NCBI RefSeq assembly: GCF_024679245.1
Contig: NC_090187.1
Coordinates: forward strand, 23,376,495-23,440,494
Direction of reading: 5' to 3'
Origin: Pseudorasbora parva
Lineage: Eukaryota; Chordata; Actinopteri; Cypriniformes; Gobionidae
Length of the DNA stretch: 64,000 nt
Shown piece after piece: positions 24,475 through 36,399 of the stretch. Every line of letters starts with the position of its first letter. The first letter of the stretch is position 1. Both the position numbers and the translations under genes were made by a program. Below the pieces are notes generated by a model. The model made no database searches, was not told the origin of the DNA, and was given only the letters and a program-made list of their open reading frames with translations.

Positions 24475-24710
24475 TTTTTATTTACATATATATTCCCCAT
24501 TACAATAATGAAAACGCTTGAGAAACATCTGCTCGAGTGTCATGAAAAAATATCTTTAAAAAACTTATTGGTCCAGGCTTCACTTTCTGTATTATTATTT
24601 TTTTTCCCTTTTAAATTTGGTGTGAAATATGACCTTGACATGTTCTTGACAGGCTAAGTGATTTTCAACCATCTCTATTTTCCACGTACATCAGAGAGAA
24701 AAGGAAATAT

Positions 24711-24802
24711 ACAGTGTGTGTGTGTGCGTGTGCGTGTGCGTGTGTGTGTGCGTGTGTGTCTGTGCGTGTGCGTGTGTGTGTGTGTGTGTGCGTGTGTGCG
24801 CG
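24711..24802. repeat. (GT)n with regular GC interruptions
   Basis: Alternating purine-pyrimidine GTGTGC/GTGTGT tract of about 90 bp, a sequence type able to adopt Z-DNA. Confidence 0.9.
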
Positions 24803-26689
24803 TATATTTCATTTTTTTTCAGGAGATGAGTGTGATGTCTGTGTAATCTTACCTCAGAATGCAATCTGTCCTGCTATTGTTGCTGAGAGATGTACGTGGA
24901 CTGATTTGCAGTATCAGTCTAAATGCATCCTTTTCTTTGCTAACTGACATGAATTTCAGAACAGATCCATTGTGCACAAACCCATTTCACCAATGACACA
25001 TGCTTCCATTTTCACTGATTCCTCATCAGCCTATTCATTCCTTGGACATTCATTTACATTTTTTCTGACTGCATATATTTGTCTCCTTTTTATTTATTAT
25101 TATTTAGCCTATGCTTTTTTTTTCCTTAGGCAGTTCTACAGTCATCACTAACCCAACTAGGCTACTTATTTGCTAGCAGTTTAGCTCAAGATGTTAGCTC
25201 ACCTATATAAACTAAACTGTTTGTAGTACTTTGTGTTGCTTGGAGGTCAGATATGTGGCTGGTACTATAAATAATATAAATAATAATCCTACTACTATAA
25301 ATAATAATCCAGAATTTTAGCTTTAATAATTTTTCTGACAAACAAACAAACAAACAAACACTGTTGTACTCTCAGAACTTTGCTCAGATTTGTTACCAAG
25401 TCAAAATCCCAATATCAACTAAAACTATATATATATATATAAATATACTGTAAACCTCTATACACTTACTTTTTATAAATATATCACATTTGCATCTCTT
25501 TATTCCTCCTAAAGAGGTTTAGAAGAAACATCTGAGGCAAAGTTGATACTTAAATGAATCATGACGGAGAGGTTGATAAAGTCCCTTAAGATATGACAGA
25601 GCAACCTTTGAGCAATAAAAATGTCCTCTCGGTTAAATGCCACCTGCTGGTATTGTAAATTTATGAGTGTTTCCCTTGTTAATACCTAAAAGTCTATTAT
25701 AGCTTTTATGAATGCAAGATAAAATACCTTAATTTAATGCCCTGTCGGGAATTGTTTTTACAATTCTTTTTTTGTGACTCCTTGAACTACTGACAATAGC
25801 ATGTGTGTAACTGCTTTAACTTAATAACTCAATTGTTTACAATACGTGTTCAAATGCTTCACTGTAATTGTGGCGGCTTCAGTTTGAAAATGATTCTGTC
25901 ATCAAGGCATAAAGTCACTAATCCTCTTAAATTTGTCTGCGGAGGCTCCACAGTCAATTTCTCGACTTTTCTTGCAAATGAAGTCTCCTTCAGTTCTGGA
26001 GAATGTGATGAGTAACAAACACCAATGATGCACACTCTTTGTCTCTTCTCTTCCATGAAAAGATTAGTTAATTTAACTTCATAGAAAAACAATATAGCAC
26101 ATTTATCATGCAAGAATGCTGATGTGCTTTCACAGGCGTATTGCTTTCCTTAATGAGATCCAGTCACTGTGGTTCCCGCACTTCCCGGGTGTGTTTCCTC
26201 CTGCGATGGGCCTCACACAGGCCTCCTGCAGATGAGTTTGGAGACTGAAAATGAGAAGATAATTCTAGAAATACCATCAGTGGAAAAACATCATTCTGGA
26301 AATACCATCATTGTTGCAAACGGAGACTAAAGTCGATAGGCATGTCAGTAAGTGTATTTTAAGAAGAAAAAGTGGTATTCCATTTACACACAAGTTTGCA
26401 AGCTTTGCTGTTGTTTTTTTTTTTTTTTTTTTTTTTTGCACTTTCTTGGAAACTTTTCCTGTCAAACTGTGTAAATAAGGAGCTGTATTTACCTTTTATG
26501 TTACAATTTGTGTTGTCAAATATTTTTTTTCACCCCAAAATGAATTTTTTCTCCCCATCAAGTTGTTAACTGTTTGATTTGATTTGCTTTCTTCTGCTGA
26601 ATACAAAATATATTTGAAAGAATGTTGGTAACCAGACAGTTGATGCCACCCATTGACTTCCATAGTATTTTTTTTTTAGAAGCAGGCTA
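24803..26689. other. No feature recognised
   Basis: AT-rich DNA with a short (AAAC)n at 25339 and T-runs near 26413. No coding or repeat termini were noted. Confidence 0.4.
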
Positions 26690-27168
26690 CTTCTACAAAC
26701 ATTTGTGAAAGAATTGGCCACTGTGCTGCATCCAAGTCTTACATCACCTTGTGCAATACAAAACGTTGGATGCAGTGGTGTAAAACACACCGGCACTGGA
26801 CTCTAGAGCAGTGGAGACATGTTCTCTGGAGTGACCAATCACACTTCTCTGTCTGGCAATCCGTTAGACAAGTTTGGATTTGACAGTTGCCAGGACAACA
26901 GTCTGACTGCATTGTGCCAAATGTAGAATCTGGTTGAGGGAGGATTATTGTCTGGGGTTGTTTTTCAGGAGTTGATCCTTTAGTTCCTATGAAAGGAACT
27001 CTTAATGCTTCAGCATACCAAGACATTTAAGACAATTTCATGCTCCCAACTTTGGGGGTACAGTTTGGGAATAGCCTCTTCCTGTTTCAAAATGACTGGG
27101 CACCAGTGCACAAAGCAAGGTCCATAAAAACATGGATGAGCGAGTTTGGTGAGGAAGAACTTGGCGTC
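26690..27168 (+). pseudogene. Tc1-like transposase relic
   Basis: Reads HWTLEQWRHVLWSDQSHFSV (first catalytic Asp in WSDQS), then the glycine-containing GRIIVWGCFSGVDPLVPMKG, then FMLPTLGVQFGNSLFLFQND, where the final Asp aligns with the second catalytic residue, and WAPVHKARSIKTWMSEFG. Stops and one frame change interrupt it, and the third acidic residue and C-terminus are absent. Same subfamily as the relic at 7545. Confidence 0.8.
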
Positions 27169-27431
27169 CCAAAACTGTTGGCTATATATCCTTGTGGATT
27201 TGAAGAGTTTCGTTACAAAACGAGATATATCCATTTTGAGAAATGTTGGTTATTTGACATTATTATTTAAGACATCAACAGTCAAGTTCATTCACAATTG
27301 ATTGTACATTAAACTATTACTTAGTTTAACACCATTAAACACTGTCTCTGCGAACACGCAACAAAGTGGGCGAGGCCACGTCACAGTCATTACGGAAGAG
27401 AGCTGTTGCAGTAGGCTAGAGTGTTGCAGAC

Positions 27432-27703
27432 ATGCCATCGAAACAATGTTATTTTTACCCCAAGTCAACGACTTCTTCGGCCTTCCTCGGGACGTTGGAC
27501 TTCGGGAACACCGGTTATAATTTGTGTTGAATTCAGTTCCTGCTGATTACAATGTAAATTTAGCCATCTGTGCTGCACATTTCATGGAAGACAGCTTCAA
27601 GAATCTTAACGAGTTCAATACTGGATTTGCTCAAAGGCTCATACTAAAAGATGAAGCAGTTCCCACTTTAAAGGCAGAAGATGCTGTTTATGGGCCTAAA
27701 CCT
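27432..27703 (+). pseudogene. THAP-domain first exon of family A, frameshifted
   Basis: The ATG at 27432 reads MPSKQCYFYPKSTTSS, parallel to the exon at 8131. After a frame change it reads VNLAICAAHFMEDSFKNLNE, the Cys-x-x-His part of a THAP zinc finger, and FNTGFAQRLILKDEAVPTL. It ends at CCT|GTAAGT (donor at 27704). The second half is better preserved than in the 8.1 kb copy. Confidence 0.7.
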
Positions 27704-28227
27704 GTAAGTATATGTCTTTTAAATGTGTAACGTTAGTGTCTGTGTGTGTTTTGGTTGCATCAAGACCAATGCGGTTAGGCTATGCTAGGCAGTTAACTAA
27801 ATAGTTTCATACTTCTCCAATAAACGGCTACAAACACCAACAAACTTATATGTAATCACACCCGCGAACATTGTTTTTATATTTATTTTTGACGTTTCTG
27901 TTATTAGTGCACAACGTTTGTTGTGTTTGACCACATTCTATTTCAGCTACAGTCATCCAAAACATGTTTGTGTTTCATTTGGCCAGTGCAGTAGACTATT
28001 AGAGGCATGTTTAGGTTTTGTTACAGGCTTGTAATTAATTATATTTTTTCGAAACATATTTGGTTATATTCATTGTACGATAAAAAATTGGTTTGGAATA
28101 TTGACGCCATTATTAACAACGCAGATGTGACTTCTCCCCGTAATGGTAAGGGGCGTGGCGTTTACGGACAACCTCTTTAGCCAGTAAAAATACATGAAAC
28201 TACATTTGGCCATCTAACCAATCTTGG

Positions 28228-28525
28228 CCCTGTCCCAAATGGCACACTCCATGAGCACTTTTGGTCTTGTGGACTTACAATGACCATGGCGTGCGCGTGT
28301 CCACGGGACCGCAGGGTGTCCCATTTGTCATTTTAGTTCTCAGAAGGGTGCTTCCGAGCGCCCCCTTTTACTGCCATTATGCGCCCGCGATGCACACTTT
28401 CTTGAGTCCGCACTGGTGCGGCTTAAGCAGTGGACTTCTTCCCGGCTGTCAAAGCGGCATTACGTTGTGAAAGTCCGGACTCAGAGGAAGACCGTGAGGG
28501 TTTAGGGTGCCATTTGGAACAGGGG
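28228..28525. mobile_element. MITE inside family A
   Basis: Inverted ends CCCTGTCCCAAATGGCACAC and, in complement, CCCTGTTCCAAATGGCACCC. The equivalent place in the copy at 361-2462 lacks it. The target duplication is unclear. Confidence 0.6.
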
Positions 28526-28729
28526 GTTAGACCATTGCATTTTTTGGAGGGATGTGCTTCATAGAAGCAGGAAGCAAACAAGCTGTTCAAAGGACAGTGG
28601 GGACAGTGGTGTGGAATAAAGGTAAAATATAAGAAAAATACAGCGTATAAAAAAAGTATTAAGACATGTTATACTGCGCCCCATAAACTAAACCAAGCCT
28701 AAAAAAACACCACAAAACCACCCCTTTAA

Positions 28730-29429
28730 AATGTAATGCCATTCATTTCAGTTTCATTAATTCTCTGCATGTGCACAGTGTCATTGTGCCAGATGACACA
28801 ACATTTTCACAAGTACATGACATTGAAAGGTCTACTTCAAGTCAGTTTCTCAATTGCACTGCTCTTCCAAGAAGAGCCTTCTGCAAACACAATTAAAACT
28901 GTTTAATTATCTGCCTCGGTGCTGCTCGATTGCATTTGCATGAGCTGAATTAAGAAAGAGGATGATGTTTTGATACAGGGTTTCTTGCACAGATGACCAC
29001 AGGTTAAGGGAAAAAAAGGAACAAAAGTGGAACAGTTTATTTATACAGAAATTATGGACTGAATTATGCTAAAATATCTGCCACATAATTACATTTTCTC
29101 AGAGAAAGGCTCTTTGGTAGTGCTTAAACTGACAAAAAAAAATGGTCTGCATGCTGGGAGACAATAAATTGATGTAATAAAAAGTAGACGGTTGTTTATT
29201 TCTTCAAGCTTTTACCCATTGGAATGAACTGTAGATTTCAGTAAACACCACGATTTTCAATCAAATGTGCTCATAAAGTGGTAAAAATGTATCAGATATT
29301 ATTCTTAATTGGGCTACAATCAAATGTGACATTTCAAATCATTTTTATCAGACGTAGTTCTTATATATTCTTATATATATTGTTCAGTTACTTTAAATTG
29401 TGATTAATAATGTTGGGGTGGGTGTTATT
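28730..29429. other. No feature recognised
   Basis: Unassigned AT-rich sequence. 28745-28930 has balanced composition and no repeat look. Confidence 0.4.
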
Positions 29430-30181
29430 TCAAAACTGTTTTACAAACGGGACTCAGGCCGAGTCCAATAACAAGCTTGTAGCCAATCAGCAGCTAAGGG
29501 GCGTGTCTACTATTGATGGTAAGAGTGCACGCAGTGCATGTCATTATTCAAATATACGAGTCGCACAGGACGGACACTAGCCGAGAACTAATATATGCAA
29601 GCTTTTGCTTGAATATGCTCGTGTGTCGTGTTCGCTTGTTAGTCCATTTGCGATCGTATTGTCGCTCACTTAAGCGATGATAAAAACCCGTTCATTTGCA
29701 CACCATTTGGAGCGTCTAAATCTTAACCGACAATTAGATACTATACTCCTAATATATGTTAGTTTCCTTTTTTCATGATTTATATAACTCTAATCAGGTC
29801 ATAATTGTAATATGTCGTTAGCTGGACTATCACACTCGTGTAGGCTACTATCGAGTTGTTCATGAGAACGGTTTGTGTTTTTGTGATCGCTATAACTCTT
29901 AATCTTGTCATAATTGTAATATGTTCATTAGCTGGACTTGTGCCCGTGTACTATCGAGTTGTTCATGAGAAAGGTTTGTGTTTTTGTTATGGATATGCAC
30001 TTTTTCATTGAATATTCAACCTGGATTAGTAACACACAGATTCTGCCATAGTCGTTGCCTGGGTTGTGTGGGACAAAGCTATCAAAATAGGCACAAGACC
30101 CTTTTAAGGGCAGGGGTGTGTTTGTTTTTGTGATTTTAAATAACAGCAATGGTTACCAGAAAGCACTTACCCTACCTTTAA
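29430..30181 (-). mobile_element. TTAA element family F, 3' part
   Basis: The right edge is the complement of TTAAAGGTAGGGTAAGTGC (TTAA at 30178-30181). The left end was not found. It contains a 108-bp tandem duplication at 29784-29985 (both units begin ATAACTCT and include CATAATTGTAATATG). No coding motif seen. Confidence 0.5.
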
Positions 30182-30477
30182 GTTGATGTAAAAATAGGAA
30201 GAGGAAACTGTTGTGTCACTATCAAGTGACCCGACAGCAACATTTGACCAAATATTTACATAATTTCCTTAAAATTACTTTAAAAATATTGGTTTCTGCT
30301 GTATCAGTGGCCAATGATCATGCTGCTCAACACCAATTGAGTCTGGTTTCTCCCAAGGTTTATTTTTCTCCATCATGCCCTGATGGAGTTTTGGTTCCTT
30401 GCCACTGTCACCTTTAGCGTTTAGTGCCCAAAGGAATGTCTTGCCAATTCCACCATGCAGTTGAAACATATAATTTG
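30182..30477 (+). repeat. Possible teleost interspersed repeat fragment
   Basis: 30330-30450 reads GAGTCTGGTTTCTCCCAAGG, GGAGTTTTGGTTCCTTGCCA and CTGTCACC, resembling a motif widespread in fish genomes. The family is not certain. Confidence 0.35.
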
Positions 30478-30627
30478 TATGAATTAAAATTACTTTTAAT
30501 ATTTAAAAACAGACATGTTAAAATTCCACAGCTTGGTTGTATTGTACAAAAAAAAAACTGACTCAATAATGCACAACATTGGAATTTGAACATTTAAACA
30601 AAACAAAAAAAGTAATTTTAATTCATA
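30478..30627. repeat. Foldback with perfect 19-bp arms
   Basis: TATGAATTAAAATTACTTT at 30478-30496 is exactly inverted at 30609-30627, with about 110 bp between. Confidence 0.85.
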
Positions 30628-31242
30628 AAATGAAATGTTTTCATTGTGTTTTGTGCAATTTTGTTGTGTTGTGGTTTAATTTAGTACAGCTGTACTACTG
30701 GGCCACCGTAGATGCGAGAGAACCTACATTAATATTTCTGAAATAATCAGCTAATATTTCTCTAGCACGTAGGTTGTCAAATCCATGCCTATAGAGAAGA
30801 AAACCCTTTCTAGTCCCTGCCCAGGGTGATTTCTGTGACAGCATTAGTCCAGTTATTTGATGAGAGAGTTTATTTGTCATAAATAATTTAAGAATCTGGA
30901 GCAGCAGCAGAAGACTGTTATTCTGTACGGAAGTGTTGAGGCACGGGTATATCTTTGGTTGACCAATCAATGGAAAGGGGCATTTCTTGCAAACCCACAC
31001 ATGGAAATCAGATATACACATGGAAATCAGATATTCAAGCCTTTTATCCGTTTTCTATCCCTAAAACTAAAAATACATGTTTTTAAAAATTTGCCATTTT
31101 CTATTTTTTCAACTTTAAATATTCAATCGAAATACAAATGAGCGCAAGGCACACAGACCTAAATGGATCACTGCAATTCACAGAAAAAAGACTCCAGGTA
31201 GCGAAACATGGATTTGCAGTTATCGTTTTCTGTCAATATGTT
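30628..31242. other. No feature recognised
   Basis: No repeat ends or coding motifs. A short direct repeat, ACACATGGAAATCAGATAT, occurs twice at about 31000-31035. Confidence 0.4.
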
Positions 31243-31403
31243 GGAATTTGGTAGCCTAGGAATCTAGACGCACCCTAGCGGCAGCAAATCTAATCTGCCG
31301 CGAGTATCATCTAGCAACTCTCAATTTAGTTTGAGCTGTAAAAACCAAACTCTGGTCAGGCCAATCACATCGTGTATAGTCGGTGGGCGGGGCTTAACTT
31401 AAC

Positions 31404-32870
31404 AATGGCCGAGTTGCGGTTGCGTGCTACTAGTAAACATAGAAACTGGCGAACGGCTGTCTTTCGAATTAGCGTTGACCGCGACTCTGGAAGACTTGGA
31501 GTTAAGCTTTTCTCTGAGAAAACAAGAAAGAACAGCACTGAAGTCATTCTTAAAAAGGAAAGATGTGTTCTAGTGATGTTACATTCGTGAACGAATCGTT
31601 CTTTTTGAACGAATCTTTTAGGTGAACGAATCGTTCTCATTTACATAGTCTATTGACTCATGTTTCTCGTTCACTGAAATTCCTGCCTCCACCGCAGCGT
31701 GGGGCGATTAGCAGCGAGCACATGCGCAGCTCTGTCGACTGTTTAATTCTTTCAAAGAATGACAAAACCTCAAGCCAATAGCGTTCGAGTATGAGATGTG
31801 ACGGAGCATGTGATTTGTTGAATTCAGTGAACGAATAGGCCCTTGACCGAGAGGCTTTGAGTCTGACTCTGAACAAGAAATGTCGTTCGTGAACGAATTG
31901 GTAGGCTACATGCCGTTCGTTCGTGAACTAAATGAACCAGTTGTTGAAGGATACAGATAACGAACAGCTCGGCTCGTGTAGGTGGCATATTTGCAGCAAA
32001 GAAAGAAATGTACACTTGTAATTTAAAACAGTGTAATAATGCAGGCTGATGGTTAAATGATTTCTACAGAGTAAAGAAAAGTGTGTTTGTATTTTATTTT
32101 AAGTTTGAACCGTTTTCTTCATAACGTTTGAGTCATGTCATGCACTTCTCTAAAAACTGTAAAACAAATAAAAAATGTGGCAGTGGCCTGGTTTCAAAGA
32201 TCTCGTGTCACGTCAGTAAATAGCATTCTGAGCTACTGAACGAACTTCACCGACCGAGTTGCTGTTTTGAGTCTGAACGAGAGAGATCTCGTTCGTGAAC
32301 TAAATGAACCAGCTCTGAACGAGAGAGAGAAATCTAGTTTGTGAACGAACTAGGCTACCTCGGTCATTTAGCATGCGTCTCAGTCTCATTCAGCAATCAG
32401 CAGAAAGCGGATGCAAAGCACAGTTATAGACAATTCCTCATGTTTATAACCCCATGTTTACCATAATCCCAGATATGAATGTCTAAATGTCTGACCAAAC
32501 AATTAAATGTTAATCATGCAAGAAAACATGCTTTGGTCATCTGAACCACTTATTTAGACTTATTTCATTTAATCAGTAGATTATGCACATTTTAATAAAG
32601 CCAAATCAGTTTTTTGTAAGTAAATACGTTCGTTGACTTAAGAAATTACACATAAAACACTCTTTTTCGTCACCTGCGCTCATATTTATGTAATATTTAA
32701 AAAAAAAAAATGTTACTGAACGAATCAATGAACGAATCTGAACGAATCGTTTTGGTGAACAAACTGAAAATGAACGACTCTCTTAAAAGAATCAATATTT
32801 CCACCACTAATGTGTTCAGAGTTTTGCCGAGCAGATACGGCGAAAGTGTAATCTTCACATGTTTACTAGC
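31404..32870 (+). pseudogene. RecQ-helicase-like fragment, interrupted by a hAT
   Basis: Before the insertion one frame reads EDLELSFSLRKQERTALKSF then LKRKDV. After it, at 32818, the frame continues with RVLPSRYGESVIFTC, equivalent to helicase motif I (VLPTGxGKS) with Gly to Arg and Lys to Glu changes. An overlapping frame from 31404 opens MAELRLRATSKHRNWRTAVF. The motif I Lys is lost and the hAT splits the frame, so it is dead. Confidence 0.55.
31571..32809. mobile_element. hAT-type element, 1239 bp
   Basis: A perfect 8-bp duplication ATGTGTTC flanks it (31563-31570, 32810-32817). The ends are TAGTGATG and the complement of TAGTGGTGG. The interior has many GTGAACGAATCGTTC-type short inverted motifs and no transposase frame that I recognise. 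Confidence 0.9.
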
Positions 32871-33134
32871 TTCACCTTCGTTGCTCTGGTTGGTTGAAGC
32901 GCTATCCTATTGCGTGCCGAGGGAGTTTGAAAGACAACCGTTTGTCCCGCCCCACAGATTGAGCCCACAGTTTTCAGACCAAACATCTTGATGTGGGTCT
33001 GGCTTGTCAGACTAGGATTTTGGGGTAAACCATACCCTAAATATTGTATTGTTATATTGTATTGACAGCTCATCAGTTAAATATTTACCATCTTACATCA
33101 TGCTTGATTTGATGTTTTAAGCACTGACTAAAAC

Positions 33135-33530
33135 TATCACATCTGTTCTGTGTCACTCTGTGGTACTTTTATGTTGAGTTTATCTGTGCATTGTTTCTGT
33201 GTCCTGTTTTCTGTGGGGTTTTTTGTAGTTCTTGTAGTTTTTCATGTTGATTAGTCTCCCCAAGTGTTTTCCATTCACCACACCCCTTGTCATCTCGTTT
33301 AGCTTGTCTTCCCTCTGTGTTTATAGAGCCCATGTTTTCTCTGATTTTCTGTCGGTCGTTGTTTAATGTCAGGCAGTTTTTCTCTGTTCCCCGAGTTTTC
33401 TTTTGTGGTTTTTCTCAGTGTTATTTTGTTCCCGATTTTTGATCTGTATTGTTTTGTAATCCTTAAATTCTCCCCTGCATTTGGATCTTGTACATTTGCC
33501 TGCCGTCTGTGTTTCCTCAGTTTCCTGACA
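33135..33530. mobile_element. Solo LTR, 396 bp
   Basis: Begins TATCACATCTGTTC (a TG start with one change) and ends CTGACA. It is flanked by AAAAC on both sides (33130-33134, 33531-33535). The interior is T-rich with TATAGAGCCC, as in cyprinid Ty3/gypsy LTRs. It contains an open but non-coding frame. No internal element sequence is adjacent. Confidence 0.6.
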
Positions 33531-33535
33531 AAAAC

Positions 33536-34843
33536 TGTTCAAGTTTTAGGGCTGGACGAAATGACTTTATATACTTTTGATACAAGTGTTCCCCCGGATT
33601 TAGACCTACCTATAGGAACTTTTCCAAAAAGTTTGCTTTGGCAAGCTGTTTCGAACTCCCAAAACAAAATTAGTTTTTGTCTGATTTTGTTTGAAATTAC
33701 CTCACATCTGTTCGCTCTTCGATTTCGCTTGATGAATATCAAGGCCTTAATTTGCCATTTGTGTTCCTGGCAATAAAAGTTGAGTCAATCCATATCTAGA
33801 ACTGTGTGATATAGACTGCCATCATGCAATGTAAATATGCGGTTGTTCGATCCTGTTTGTGCTCCAGGGTCAAACAGAATTATTAAGTCCATAAAGTCCT
33901 CCAGCTTCCATCCAGAGTAAGATTTACATGTTAATCGGACAATCAAGCAGCTCCAGTGACTGATGCAGTGATGTGGTGGGGAGCATCTGTAGGACGGCTC
34001 CCAGTGGAGTCCAATTACGCCAAACATCCTGTGGCGTTGCCCCCAGTGAGGCCAGTTTGAGTCTGATAACACAGTTGGCCTACTTGATTGCTTTGCTTGA
34101 GCATTTGGAATCACTCGGGCATGTTCTGCCCCTTCAGCAGATTATAGTGTAGAAAAGTACAAAAACCCGCATGCGCTTTCTCTAGCAGCTGTGCAACACT
34201 GAACGACCTGAGTCTGTTTTTAAAGTACATCCTGTTCTGGACTTTTTGGATAGCATCTGCTTTGTCCTGTTCAGGTCAGCTGTGTCCAGGTGCTTGCACT
34301 ACTTGCACCGAAATGTTCCCTCCCAAAATCATGCGTCTCAGAAGTTCCCTGCTGTCCCAAATATCACTGGCTGCTTTTGTCTCACAGATTTTCAGATGTT
34401 CTACCCACAACTCCATGCACTTCTACTTTGTGTCCAAGTCTGCTGCATATCATAGTATATTTACACAATAGCACATACCCTTGTGTTTTATTGATTTCAA
34501 TATATAACAATAACCCCTAAAAGTCATGATTTACAGTAATTTTACCACAGTAAAGGGATGTTGAGAGACACAAAACATAGCTGTTTTTGAAGCTTTCCGA
34601 GCAATATGATATAATATGGTATCAGTATACAAATATTTGTTTTGTTTTTTTGTACAGTATCATTGTTACAAATGTTACATGTAGTTACTGTAGTAATACC
34701 TATAAATTATGCATAATTACATAAAACTAACCCTAAAACAAACCCTAATCTTAGAGTACATGACATCATGACTTTGCGTAAACATACACGCCACACACCA
34801 AGTGGCGTGTTATTTGTACGCATTTTGAGCTATCCGCATATAT
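33536..34843. other. No gene recognised
   Basis: 33800-34260 looks single-copy. Overlapping open frames at 34246-34520 lie in three registers without any domain. Nothing else seen. Confidence 0.4.
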
Positions 34844-34851
34844 GTCTACGC

Positions 34852-36012
34852 AAGGTATGTGCGGATATCAATTTTTCATGTTTCGATTAATTGCTGAAGT
34901 TTTATCACGGTATACGATATTATCACGATATTGAAATAATTTGCAAAAAAAAGTGTTGCCATAGCATAACAGCTTTAAGAACTATTTTTGTAAGAACAAA
35001 AATAACTGAATGTTTAAATACAATAATGCACCAAAAATATATACAGCTCTGGAAAAAAATTAAGAGACCACTCATTGAGAAATCAATGAGAAATCAATGT
35101 TAAGTGGTCTCTTAATTTTTTTAAGAGCTGTAAAAGTACAATTTTCAAACAGATTAAAGTGCAAAAGAATTAGGCTATAAAGAACAACAGGTAGGCTAAC
35201 AAATTACAATAAGGTCTCATTATTTAATGCATTAACTAAGATTGAGCAATGGCTACATTTGGTACATAAAGTATAATGTTTTTGGTAATGTTAGTTAAGA
35301 AATACTGATCATTGTTAGTTTTATCTTGGGTCCATTAAAAAAGTTATTTTGATTTTAATATTATTAAACAGTAACTAAGAAATTAACATTACTTAGAATG
35401 ATTAATTCTTTATAAGTATTTTTCATTGTCAGTTTGGTAATAATGAATTAACATGTAAACTAATGAAGTCGTATGTCAAAGTTTTACTGAACAATAACAA
35501 ATAATTCTTACAGTAGAACAGTTCTAATTATTAGGGCATGTTGTAGTCCAGATTAAAAAATAAACATGTTTAAGTTTGAAAATAAACAGCCTATTAAGTC
35601 TTTAAGTATTAAGTATTTGGTGCTGTGATGAACAACATTGAGATTACAAAAAACGAATGGCTGTTTTAAAAATTGCACACGTTTTTGTTTGTTTGCCGGA
35701 TGTCCGGGGTAACCTCTGCATTCTGCCGTTCATCAGCGTCCTCTGCTGTCACTGAGCGGCACTTCAGCAGCGCGTCTCCTTCACTCGTTCATGTGCTTCT
35801 CATTTACACCTGAGCACTTCCCTTTGACGCAGAATACACCGGTGTTGAGCTTTTATACGGTTGATGGGCAAATTATTCTTGAGTGCATTATAAAAAAAAC
35901 TATAAATTGTTAATAAATTATTATTTACGATATTTTAAAGTGCCCACGATAACAATATTGTGCATATTATTTATCGTGATAAATCGCATTATCGAAAATC
36001 GGCACATGTCTA
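34852..36012. mobile_element. hAT-type element, about 1.16 kb
   Basis: The right end is the complement of TAGACATGTGCCGATTTTCG, and the left end begins AAGGTATGTGCGGATATCAA. Flanks GTCTACGC and GTATACGC (34844-34851, 36013-36020) match at 7 of 8. Subterminal ATCACGATA-type motifs occur at both ends. No transposase. Confidence 0.65.
35044..35130. mobile_element. 87-bp Tc1-derived MITE
   Basis: CAGCTCTGGAAAAAAATTAA and its near-complement at the other end, with TA on both sides (35042-35043, 35131-35132). The arms carry AGAGACCACT / AGTGGTCTCT. It is nested in the hAT. Confidence 0.8.
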
Positions 36013-36059
36013 GTATACGCCGAGTGATTCCGCGTGTATGTCTACGCTGAAAAAAAACA

Positions 36060-36399
36060 TTATGTGTGTGTGTGTGTGTGTGTGTGTGTTTCCACAGAGT
36101 AAATAGATTTATAAACATACTAAATTATGTTTTTTTGAAAATGTAAAAATGCAGAATGTTCTTGTGATGGGTAGGTTTAGGGGCTGTGTGTGTGTGTGTG
36201 TGGGGGGGGGGGGGGATATGGAGACACAAATGTGTATAATGACATGGGTATGACATATTAAAAGGAGACATTGGCCATGTCTTCAAAATGCTTACAAATC
36301 ATACAGAATGAGGGTTTTTTTCGAAATTAAAAATTCAGAATGTTTCCTGGTATTGGTAGGTTTAGGGGCAGAGCAGTGTAAGGGGGTAGAAAGCCCCTG
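36060..36399. repeat. Two diverged copies of a short repeat with GT and G tracts
   Basis: The block CAGAATGTT(T/C)... followed by GGTAGGTTTAGGGGC occurs at about 36150 and again at about 36335. A (GT)n tract lies at 36064-36090, and another ends in a run of 14 G near 36200. Confidence 0.6.

Larger units (their letters stand above)
27345..28729 (+). mobile_element. Kolobok-like family A, copy with THAP exon
   Basis: The right end is the complement of TTAAAGGGGTGGTTTTGTGG with TTAA at 28726-28729, and the subterminal GTTATACTGCGCCCC block matches the copy at 361. The left TTAA was not found, so the start is approximate. It contains the THAP exon 27432-27703 and a MITE (28228-28525). Confidence 0.6.
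31252..33014 (+). mobile_element. 9-bp-TSD MITE, copy 2, split by a hAT
   Basis: Left end TAGCCTAGGAATCTAGACGC, right end the complement of TAGTCTGACAAGCCAGACCC. Flanks GGAATTTGG (31243-31251) and GGATTTTGG (33015-33023) match at 8 of 9. Without the hAT insert and its duplication it is 516 bp, close to the other copies. Confidence 0.85.

Noticed and set aside
33366..33776. 136-codon plus frame
   Set aside because: It starts in a solo LTR and runs out of it. Hydrophobic low-complexity translation without a domain.
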